This document shows positions 56,997 through 64,000 of a stretch of 64,000 nt of DNA, piece by piece. This DNA comes from Motilimonas eburnea (lineage in GTDB: Bacteria > Pseudomonadota > Gammaproteobacteria > Enterobacterales > CBDFNC01), in contig NZ_JAIMJB010000009.1 of NCBI RefSeq assembly GCF_021295345.1, forward strand, positions 1-64,000, written 5' to 3'. Below the pieces are notes generated by a model, which was not told where the DNA came from, did not search any database, and worked only from the letters and a program-made list of their open reading frames with translations. The stretch's first letter is position 1. The number at the start of each line of letters is the position of its first letter. A program made the translations under genes and the position numbers.

Positions 56997-57281
56997 AACC
57001 TTCACTCCCTCAGTTATGTCAACTTTGATACTCGACTTATCAAAGTCCCTCTCGGTACCTAGGTCTAAAATGCGACTAGCGGATAAAATGCCTTGCGAGA
57101 CTGAGTGATCTCTCGTGTGCGACAAAAACAAAGATCACCAAGCCAACGCTCTGTCTATAAGACTAGCTCTAAGTTTGAAAATTGCCTTATTAACGAAGTG
57201 TTTTTAAAGCAATTTTTTCTCTATAGCTGAAAAATAGCTAAGGTCAAGCGGGGTGACTAAGGTATGTGCATGGCATAGCCG

Positions 57282-58088
57282 TTATTGGCGTGGCGGCAAC
57301 TCGGTACCACAGTGATTGCAAAAGCGCGCATCCATATCATGGCCGCTGCGCTCACAGTGCACACAATGAATCAAGTTTCGCTCACGCTGGATTTCTTGGG
57401 CTAATTCCGCAGTGATAATGCCGGTAGGGACCGCTAATATGGCATAACCTACCAGCATGGTAATTGATGCGATGGCTTGGCCAAGGGGAGTTGTAGGGCT
57501 GATATCACCATAGCCCACCGTCGTGATGGTGACGATGGCCCAATAAATACTGTTTGGGATACTGGTAAAGCCATTTTTTGGGCCTTCAATCAGGTACATC
57601 AAGCAACCAAAAATAACAATCAAGATGGCAACGGAAAATAAAAACACAAAAATTTTGCGCTTAGAGGCGAGTAATGATCGAAACAAGGTGTTGGCTTCTT
57701 GTAAATACCGAAACAACTTTAACACCCGAAAAATGCGCAGCACCCTAAGGATCCGGATGATCATTAAATAGTTGGCACCCGGGAACAGCAAAGAGATAAA
57801 GGCGGGTAAAATGGAGAGTAAATCAATCACGCCGTAAAAGCTGAAAGCATAAACGCGGGGTTTAGGTGACACATACAAGCGCAATAAATACTCTGCGGTG
57901 AACAAGATGGTGAAACCCCATTCAGCCATATAAAAGTAGTCGTGATATTGGTTGGATAACGAGGTAACAGAGTCCAGTAACACCACGAGCACGCTGGCGA
58001 AAATCATAATGATGAGAAAGATATCGAAGTTTTGAGCTGCACGATTGTGGGTACCAAAGATAATTTCGAAAATTTGCTGCTTATTCAT
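57282..58088 (-). CDS. voltage-gated-like potassium channel with zinc-ribbon tail
   Basis: A 268-residue six-helix potassium channel subunit. S4 carries the arginine ladder RILRVLRIFRVLKLFRY, suggesting voltage sensing. The selectivity filter is TTVGYGD. After the pore and S6, the C-terminal 27 residues form a zinc-ribbon-like pair of CxxC motifs: CVHC ... CNHC (about 243-262). KvAP-like bacterial channels normally lack this tail, so it may tether or sense metal. It is transcribed alone, divergent from the next unit. Confidence 0.88.
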   Translation of the reverse strand: MNKQQIFEIIFGTHNRAAQNFDIFLIIMIFASVLVVLLDSVTSLSNQYHDYFYMAEWGFTILFTAEYLLRLYVSPKPRVYAFSFYGVIDLLSILPAFISLLFPGANYLMIIRILRVLRIFRVLKLFRYLQEANTLFRSLLASKRKIFVFLFSVAILIVIFGCLMYLIEGPKNGFTSIPNSIYWAIVTITTVGYGDISPTTPLGQAIASITMLVGYAILAVPTGIITAELAQEIQRERNLIHCVHCERSGHDMDARFCNHCGTELPPRQ

Positions 58089-58511
58089 TGTTTTCCTGAG
58101 CGGGGTTGATTTTGCTACGCTTGTATCAGGTCTGCAGGCGCGTCATCCGATGGGACTCACGGTGATAGCAGACAAAATGAACAAGTTTGATAAATATTTT
58201 GCCTCGAGGCAAGTATTTACTGAATCTTGGATGATGATATGACTAAGCATCTGTAATATATGATTTTTACTTTCTTGCTGAAAAAGTTTTTAGCTTCTTT
58301 ATGTCAAACTTTGTGAGGTTAACCGGCATCCGTAAAAGCAAAAATTATGAGTTTCATCATAAACGACCACTTAGTGCCTTGTAACTTAAGGGCAGTTAGA
58401 GTCACACTAGTACTATATACCCAATCAAGCTGTATTTTTGCTGAAATCATGCATATCTAAGTTGATTGGGTATAAAGCTTGCTATCCACGTCAATAAATG
58501 GAGTAAATTGA
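58089..58511. other. intergenic with 13-base inverted repeat
   Basis: 423 bases without a gene between divergent units. It should hold both promoters. The only structure noted is the inverted repeat at 58416-58474. No tRNA or small-RNA pattern was seen. Confidence 0.45.
58416..58474. repeat. inverted repeat TATACCCAATCAA
   Basis: A perfect 13-base inverted repeat (58416-58428 and 58462-58474) with a 33-base AT-rich interior. It looks like a MITE-type or palindromic intergenic element, or an operator. No other copy was noticed in the window. Confidence 0.6.
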
Positions 58512-59381
58512 GTGAAAATCATCTTGATGCTAGCGGCATTGTTTACCTCTTTGGTCTCGCTTCAACTTTGGGCTACCCCTAGTAAAAGCGAACAATTGAT
58601 CATTGTATTGCCAGCTGACGTAAAAAAGGACTATGAAATCTATATTGATGGCCGCGACCCGTTGACCATGACCACCTATGAAGGTGTTGGTGCAAGGCGT
58701 GATGTGGTGGAAGTGGTATTAGTACAACAAGCATTGCATTTTGGCGGTATCGATACGCCGATCCGATTTATTACCGCCGATTCTCATGCTCGAATCATCA
58801 AGCAAGTGTTGGCTGGACGTGCGGTGTTAGCAGGTAACTCCATCTGGTTGGATCTACTCACCAGCAGTGAAGAGCTCTTGTATGTATCAACGCCAATTAT
58901 TGAAAATGGTCAGTTTGAAGCGGGCTTGTATACCATTGAAAGTAATAAAGAAGCGCTCAAAGCGAAAAGCATGGATGAAATTCGCAGTTTGATCGCGGTG
59001 TCGAGTAAGGCTTGGATAATCGACTGGCAAACCCTAAATGCCATGAAGATGCGTAAATTGATCAACACCGTAAAATGGTCTTCGATGGTCAAAATGGTTA
59101 ACATTGGTCGAGCGGACTTTTTACTCGCCCCGTTTCAACCTACGCCAGATTTATCTTTTGAACCAGAAGGGGTACGCCTGATCCCCATTCCAAACCTAAA
59201 GATTGGTTTGCAGGGCTCGCGTCACTTTGCCATCTCTAAACGCCACCCACAGGGTAAATCCGTTGCTCAGGCATTAGACAAAGGCATCGCTATCATGAAA
59301 GAGAAAGGGCTAGTTGAACAAGCTTACGAAGATTCGGGCTTCTTTAATACTAAGGTCAAAGACTGGCAAAAGTTACTGTAA
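58512..59381 (+). CDS. orphan solute-binding-like protein
   Basis: A 289-residue exported protein. GTG start at 58512 is supported by GGAG 9 bases upstream; the signal peptide runs to about residue 22 (ALFTSLVSLQLWATPS). The body has the two-lobe pattern of family-3-like solute-binding proteins (helical AVLAGNSIWLDLLTSSEELLYV and VNIGRADFLLAP segments). It is distantly similar in style to the proteins at 6123 and 7544, with no transporter genes beside it. Ligand is unknown. A terminator follows. Confidence 0.7.
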   Translation: MKIILMLAALFTSLVSLQLWATPSKSEQLIIVLPADVKKDYEIYIDGRDPLTMTTYEGVGARRDVVEVVLVQQALHFGGIDTPIRFITADSHARIIKQVLAGRAVLAGNSIWLDLLTSSEELLYVSTPIIENGQFEAGLYTIESNKEALKAKSMDEIRSLIAVSSKAWIIDWQTLNAMKMRKLINTVKWSSMVKMVNIGRADFLLAPFQPTPDLSFEPEGVRLIPIPNLKIGLQGSRHFAISKRHPQGKSVAQALDKGIAIMKEKGLVEQAYEDSGFFNTKVKDWQKLL

Positions 59382-59402
59382 ATCTTTCCTTGCTAAGTTA
59401 AA

Positions 59403-59429
59403 AAAAAGCCAGCGCAGTGCTGGCTTTTT
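59403..59429 (+). terminator. terminator of solute-binding gene
   Basis: An 11-bp stem AAAAAGCCAGC/GCTGGCTTTTT with loop GCAGT, 22 bases after the stop, with T-run on the coding side. Confidence 0.88.
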
Positions 59430-59656
59430 CGCTTTTTCATCCATTCAATCCCGCTTTAGCCCCTCAAAAGCTAACGAAATGTAACAGAGTTGTTCTGCTT
59501 GACCTGTTTATTTCGCGATCTAGCTAACACAAAATTGCATCGCAAACCAATAAATGGCTGAAAATTAACGCTTTCTACTAAAGTCTAAGTTTCTTATCTC
59601 AATTTTAGATTTAATGTTAACAGTGCAACAACCTATTAACATTTAAGGAGAGCGCA

Positions 59657-59920
59657 ATGGCTTTCGAAAATCAAGACATGGCAAAACGCTATTGGAGCGA
59701 AAACCTCAAGATCATGGGCGTCCTGCTAGCTATCTGGTTCGCAGTCTCTTATGGCTTCGGTATTTTATTGGTTGAGCCTCTTAACCAAATTTCTCTAGGT
59801 GGCTTTAAGCTCGGCTTTTGGTTTGCCCAGCAGGGAGCAATTTATACCTTTGTGGTTCTTATTTTTGTCTACGTAGTCAAAATGAACCAACTCGACAAAA
59901 AATACAACGTAGAAGAGTAG
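59657..59920 (+). CDS. DUF4212 sodium/substrate symporter small subunit
   Basis: An 87-residue membrane protein of the DUF4212 family, with two transmembrane helices (about 20-42 and 52-78) and short charged ends. It starts with a strong AAGGAG site. These proteins always sit directly before VC_2705-type sodium:solute symporters and are thought to be small subunits, like the small partner of some SSF transporters. Here the symporter starts 10 bases later. Molecular role is inferred. Confidence 0.9.
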   Translation: MAFENQDMAKRYWSENLKIMGVLLAIWFAVSYGFGILLVEPLNQISLGGFKLGFWFAQQGAIYTFVVLIFVYVVKMNQLDKKYNVEE

Positions 59921-59930
59921 GAGTTAAGAA

Positions 59931-61637
59931 ATGGATATTCAAACTTGGACCTTTATCCTCGTCGGCCTTACCTTCGCTTTGTATATCGGTATTGCTGTGT
60001 GGGCCCGTGCGGCCTCAACGGGTGAGTTCTATGTGGCTGGTGGTGGTGTACACCCAGTAGCCAATGGTATGGCAACGGCAGCCGACTGGATGTCAGCGGC
60101 TTCGTTTATCTCAATGGCAGGTATCATTTCGTTTATTGGTTACGATGGCGGGGTGTATCTAATGGGGTGGACCGGTGGTTATGTACTGCTTGCCCTTTGT
60201 TTAGCCCCTTACTTACGTAAATTTGGCAAATTCACGGTGCCAGATTTCATAGGTGACCGTTACTATTCACAAACTGCACGTATGGTAGCTGTTTTCTGTG
60301 CAATCTTTGTGTCGTTCACTTACGTGGCAGGCCAAATGCGCGGTGTGGGCGTGGTATTTTCACGTTTCCTCGAAGTTGATATCAACATGGGTATCATCAT
60401 AGGCATGTGTATCGTGTTTTTCTACGCTGTAATGGGCGGCATGAAAGGCATTACCTATACTCAAGTAGCGCAATACTGTGTGTTAATTTTTGCCTTTATG
60501 GTACCGGCTATTTTCACTTCAATCATGATGACAGGAAACCCTGTTCCACAACTTGGTTTTGGTGGCACCGTTGCTGACGGTTCGGGAATGTATCTACTCG
60601 ACAAGCTTGACGGTTTATCCGCTGAGCTCGGGTTTAATCAATACACCGATGGCTCCAAATCCATGGTAGACGTGTTCTTTATTACTGCTGCACTCATGGT
60701 GGGAACAGCAGGCTTACCTCACGTTATCATTCGTTTCTTCACGGTACCTAAAGTGAAAGATGCGCGTATCTCTGCAGGTTGGGCACTTATCTTTATCGCC
60801 ATCCTATACACCACAGCACCAGCGGTTGCAGCATTTGCTCGCGTAAACATGATTGATTCGATTAACGGCCCTGAGCTTAAAGGTGTGCCTGCGGAGCAAG
60901 CACCAAGCTGGGTAACAAACTGGGAGAAAACGGGCCTAGTTAAATGGGAAGATAAAAACGGTGATGGTCGTATGTTCTACTCAGGCGATGCGCGCAATGA
61001 GATGGACATTAACCGCGATATCATTGTATTGGCTTCACCTGAATTAGCGAACTTACCAAACTGGGTGGTGGCATTACTGGCTGCAGGTGGTTTAGCGGCG
61101 GCGCTATCAACCGCAGCAGGTCTGCTACTGGTGATTTCAACCTCGGTCGCCCATGATTTACTGAAAAAAGGTCTCAAACCCGACATGACCGAGAAGCAAG
61201 AGCTACTGGCAGCGCGTTTAAGTGCCGTTGGTGCGGTGATTGCAGCCGGCTACATGGGCATTAACCCACCGGGCTTTGTGGCTCAGGTGGTGGCATTCGC
61301 CTTTGGCCTGGCGGCGTCATCTTTCTTCCCAGCGATTATCTTGGGTATCTTCTATAAGAAGATGAACAAAGAAGGGGCGATTGCCGGTATGATTGCAGGT
61401 ATTGTTTTCACTACCGCTTACATTGTGTTCTTCAAGTTTATCAACCCAGAAATGAACACGCCTGAGAACTGGTGGTTTGGTATTTCACCGGAAGGTATCG
61501 GTACCTTAGGTATGATCTTGAACTTCGTGGTTGCCATTGCGGTTAACAAGGTTACGGCCGAAACCCCACAAGAAGTACAAGAAATGGTTGAAAGCATCCG
61601 TTATCCAAAAGGAGCGGGCGCGGCTATCGACCACTAA
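59931..61637 (+). CDS. sodium:solute symporter, VC_2705/ActP-like
   Basis: A 568-residue secondary transporter of the SSF family, related to acetate permease ActP, with about thirteen membrane helices. GEFYVAGGGVHPVANGMATAADWMSAASFI at the N-terminus and the conserved GTAGLPHVIIRFFTV mid-segment mark the VC_2705 subgroup. A soluble loop (about 310-345) contains DKNGDGRMFYSG, a DxNxDG EF-hand-like sequence. It likely imports a short-chain monocarboxylate such as acetate with sodium. It is cotranscribed with the DUF4212 gene; no acs gene is in the window. Confidence 0.9.
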   Translation: MDIQTWTFILVGLTFALYIGIAVWARAASTGEFYVAGGGVHPVANGMATAADWMSAASFISMAGIISFIGYDGGVYLMGWTGGYVLLALCLAPYLRKFGKFTVPDFIGDRYYSQTARMVAVFCAIFVSFTYVAGQMRGVGVVFSRFLEVDINMGIIIGMCIVFFYAVMGGMKGITYTQVAQYCVLIFAFMVPAIFTSIMMTGNPVPQLGFGGTVADGSGMYLLDKLDGLSAELGFNQYTDGSKSMVDVFFITAALMVGTAGLPHVIIRFFTVPKVKDARISAGWALIFIAILYTTAPAVAAFARVNMIDSINGPELKGVPAEQAPSWVTNWEKTGLVKWEDKNGDGRMFYSGDARNEMDINRDIIVLASPELANLPNWVVALLAAGGLAAALSTAAGLLLVISTSVAHDLLKKGLKPDMTEKQELLAARLSAVGAVIAAGYMGINPPGFVAQVVAFAFGLAASSFFPAIILGIFYKKMNKEGAIAGMIAGIVFTTAYIVFFKFINPEMNTPENWWFGISPEGIGTLGMILNFVVAIAVNKVTAETPQEVQEMVESIRYPKGAGAAIDH

Positions 61638-61661
61638 CAGAGAGATAATTCTGATACAGTC

Positions 61662-61688
61662 AAAACCCAGCGAAAGCTGGGTTTTTTT
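61662..61688 (+). terminator. symporter operon terminator
   Basis: A 10-bp stem AAAACCCAGC/GCTGGGTTTT with GAAA loop and T-run, 24 bases after the symporter stop. Confidence 0.9.
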
Positions 61689-61872
61689 GTATGCCGCCTA
61701 TTTAGCTATGTGATCATCACTCTGGTAGGTTAAGTCTTTCTTGCTCGCTGTCAAATTGACGTTTTACACGTCCTACATCGTGTTTTAGAACGTACTAAAT
61801 CAGGTTTTGCGTCTCTTTTTACTTCGCTAAGCAGCAAAATTAATTTGAATTAAATACTTAACGGAGTAAAAA

Positions 61873-62901
61873 ATGAAAATAAGAAATTTGCTAATGTTGG
61901 CGTTAGCGTTCCACTTAATGATAAATAATGCGCATGCTAACTCGGTTGGCTTTACCCAGTTTAGTTTTTTAACCGATGCAACGCGCAAGGCTAAGGCGTC
62001 GGTTTGGTTTCCGACTTTAGATAATGCCCCCAAAATATGGATTGGTGAAAATCTGGCTTTTGTGGGCACCGAAGTGGTTGAAAATGCATCTCTAGATGTG
62101 GAGCAATCTCCACTCGTTTTGTTATCTCATGGCTATGGTGGTAATTGGCGTAACTTGAACTGGCTTGCTACTGCGCTAGCCCAGCAAGGCATGATAGTCG
62201 CGGCCGTGGATCATCCTGGGACAACCAGCCTTGATAGATCGCCCTTATCCGCATCAAAATGGTGGCTTCGCGCCGCAGATATTTCGGCCTTACTTGATCT
62301 ACTGCTCGCCGACGAAAAATGGAGAATAGCTATAAATCCAAAGGATATTTCTGTAATAGGTCACTCATTAGGTGGCTGGACGGCAATGTTATTGGTCGGC
62401 GCGAAGTTTGATCGAGATACATTTCAAGTCCAATGCAAGCACTACGCCAATCCTCGCACCTGTGGCTTAGCAACAGAGCTCGGCTTAGATAAGCGCCAAC
62501 CCAATGAGCCTGCTGATGTTGTATTGCTGGATAAACGAATCAAAAAAGCCATTACTTTGGATTTAGGGTTAGCAAGAAGCCTATCGATTCAAAGCCTTAA
62601 TCAAGTTACCACGCCTACCTTAATTCTAGCAGCAGGGGTGGATATCGGCGATCTACCACAAGCCTTTGAGTCTGGGTACTTAGCTGAGCATATTGCGCTA
62701 GCGCAACGCCGCTACAAGGTTTATGAGCAAGCGGCCCATTTTAGCTTTATACAACTGTGTAAGCCCCAAGCTGGTCAGATTTTGGAACAAGAGCAAGTAG
62801 GTGATGGCATCATCTGTGTTGATGCTAAAGGTGCACACCGAGAACAGCTACATACTCGATTTTTTAAGGACATAACCGACTTCCTTAAACAGACGCTTTA
62901 G
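61873..62901 (+). CDS. secreted alpha/beta hydrolase
   Basis: A 342-residue exported enzyme with signal peptide (LLMLALAFHLMINNAHA). The alpha/beta fold shows LLSHGYGGNW (oxyanion loop), the nucleophile elbow VIGHSLGGW (Ser about 164) and ILAAGVDIGDLP; a C-terminal AAHFSFIQL carries the catalytic His. It resembles platelet-activating-factor acetylhydrolase-like or dienelactone-type hydrolases; a Cys pair may form a disulfide in the periplasm. Its 3' end overlaps the convergent regulator gene by 17 bases once the latter's frameshift is corrected. Confidence 0.85.
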   Translation: MKIRNLLMLALAFHLMINNAHANSVGFTQFSFLTDATRKAKASVWFPTLDNAPKIWIGENLAFVGTEVVENASLDVEQSPLVLLSHGYGGNWRNLNWLATALAQQGMIVAAVDHPGTTSLDRSPLSASKWWLRAADISALLDLLLADEKWRIAINPKDISVIGHSLGGWTAMLLVGAKFDRDTFQVQCKHYANPRTCGLATELGLDKRQPNEPADVVLLDKRIKKAITLDLGLARSLSIQSLNQVTTPTLILAAGVDIGDLPQAFESGYLAEHIALAQRRYKVYEQAAHFSFIQLCKPQAGQILEQEQVGDGIICVDAKGAHREQLHTRFFKDITDFLKQTL

Positions 62902-63918
62902 CTGACTGTTGCCGGTAAGCACTAGGAGTGGTAGAAGTGATCCGGCTAAACTCGCGGTTAAAATTAGATTTAGTGTAAAAGCCGGACTGGAGAAAATATC
63001 GGTAATACTCAGTTTTGTGCTACTGAGTAAATGCTGCGCATGCTTAATTCGATACTCGTTGATCACTTTGGATACATTGCGTTGATAGACTTGGTTCACT
63101 GCCATTGAAAGTTGTCGGCTGGGCAGTGAAAGTTTTCGAGCTAATCGTTCTAAGGTTAAATCTGGATCCAGATAGCTCTGATTATGGGCTAATAAATGGC
63201 ATAATTGCTCAATTATCTCATTGGCTTGCTCTATTTCTAAATTGTTCGAGCCAACGCCAGTCTCTTCTAATGATATAGGCTCATTGATTGTGGTCAAGGA
63301 GCCTACCATGACGACAGCGATGGCGAGTAGGGGGAGCAGGATCAAATAACTGATGGATAAAATAGATGTCGTGTTGATGCCGTTAAAAAAGGCAAAATCC
63401 AGCGATAAGGCGGCATCTATGAGAGCAGAAAACAGCAACATACCGCCCGCGATATACCTTAGATGTTTAACACTGGCGACATCAATAAGACGCACCCGCT
63501 GTGGCTCTAGCCGAGCCGAAACGATGAGCTTGATACCATAAAAGACCAAGAGGCTTACTAGCATTACATCAATCGGGGCTGCCCACCAAGGGTAGATGAG
63601 GGAACAAAATAAAATGATGCAGGGAGCTGCTGCGTGTTTAAGGGAAAATGCGTTAGCATTTTGGGTTAATTCAAAGCAATACCAAGCGATCACCGGCAAG
63701 GTCGCCGCGAGCACGGGTTGAATAAATCGAATCAGCTGAATATCGAAGCTCCAGCGAAGTCCCACCACAAATGTGGTCGCACTGCACAAGAACAAAAAGC
63801 TGACAATGCGTTTTACACCGGCTCCTTGTTTAACCCAGACCAGGCAGGCAAGGAGGAGAAAAAGCAGAGCAGCGATAAAAGGAAGCGGAACACTTAACAT
63901 CGAGTTAGTGATTCCCAT
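62885..63918 (-). pseudogene. AraC-family regulator, frameshifted near C-terminus
   Basis: An integral membrane N-terminal part (about seven predicted helices, residues 1-210) is followed by an AraC-type helix-turn-helix region with RLARKLSLPSRQLSMAVNQVYQRN. At about 62986-62992 the frame breaks: as written the end reads through unrelated sequence to 62848, but in the next frame the family-typical SGFYTKSNFNREFSRITSTT continues and stops at 62885. One missing base (a likely lost C in TCCAG) explains this. So the second helix-turn-helix is disrupted, unless the deletion is an assembly error. Start could be ATG 63918 or, avoiding overlap with the next gene, 63900. Confidence 0.8.
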
Positions 63919-64000
63919 ACAAGCTTTGATATAAACCGGGCTGATTAACTAAGGCGGCATGTTGGCCGGTTTGACTTATCTTGCCGTCTTCAAATACAAA
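63905..64000 (-). CDS. ABC transporter ATP-binding/permease, C-terminal end (partial)
   Basis: Only the last 31 codons of a minus-strand gene are inside the window, running off the right edge. The sequence reads VFEDGKISQTGQHAALVNQ and ends GLYQSLYGNH, the usual end of the ABC exporter nucleotide-binding domain (strand, then the T-G-x-H loop and helix, as in MsbA-type half-transporters). Its stop is at 63905, overlapping the longest form of the AraC-type gene by 14 bases. The substrate cannot be judged from this fragment. Confidence 0.8.
   Translation of the reverse strand, partial: FVFEDGKISQTGQHAALVNQPGLYQSLYGNH

Noticed and set aside
1-64000. CRISPR arrays, tRNA, rRNA and prophage genes
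   Set aside because: No regularly spaced repeats, no cloverleaf-like sequence, and no integrase, capsid or transposase gene was seen by reading; a tRNAscan or CRISPR search could still find something missed.

Overview
The window looks like a chromosomal segment of a Shewanella-like gammaproteobacterium (Alteromonadales). The evidence is the gene order fadD-rnd-minE/D/C-ycgL-mltB-ycgN, an eight-gene his operon (hisG to hisIE) with a five-histidine leader peptide, nhaB/fadR next to prkA-yeaH-spoVR, a VC_2705-type sodium:solute symporter with its DUF4212 partner, and many periplasmic solute-binding proteins without transporters. The genus is inferred from gene content; no rRNA or tRNA gene was seen.

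Layout. 1-9.9 kb: mixed single genes (SEC-C membrane protein, acetyltransferases, fatty acid cis/trans isomerase, 5'-nucleotidase lipoprotein, two solute-binding proteins, a sulfotransferase-like protein, MiaE). 10.2-18.0 kb: the most unusual locus, with two paralogous cytosolic coiled-coil proteins, a small basic protein, a frameshifted acetyltransferase remnant, a ClpB-like AAA+ protein whose first ATPase domain is degenerate, and a membrane protein with a cysteine-containing outer domain. I do not recognise this as a described system. 18-25.8 kb: universal stress protein, YghU, a small protein framed by two REP-type repeats, an RlhA-like U32 protein, then an AT-rich accessory patch with a zinc-ribbon protein, an orphan protein, an attC-like palindrome and a second signal peptidase II (LspA) homologue.

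25.9-33.3 kb: the complete his operon on the minus strand, with leader peptide, attenuator and a terminator-like hairpin between hisC and hisB. 33.4-44.5 kb: yoaA, tsaB, two small proteins, a hydrolase, fadD, rnd (UUG start), minCDE, ycgL, mltB and ycgN. 44.8-48.6 kb: little-known proteins and an OmpA-domain protein. 48.9-57 kb: dsbB, nhaB, fadR, and the spoVR-yeaH-prkA stress operon. 57.3-64 kb: a potassium channel with a zinc-ribbon tail, a solute-binding protein, the DUF4212/symporter pair, a secreted hydrolase, a frameshifted AraC regulator, and the 3' end of an ABC exporter gene running off the window.

A family of palindromic elements with GTGGGAG/CTCCCAC ends is scattered through intergenic gaps (about 1.3, 20.2, 20.8, 25.8, 44.5 and 48.8 kb). 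Two copies share flanking sequence that includes the last codons of ycgN, so one copy appears to have carried a neighbour's end with it. Two genes (an acetyltransferase at 12.4 kb and the AraC regulator at 63 kb) each carry one apparent single-base deletion, which may be real decay or assembly error.
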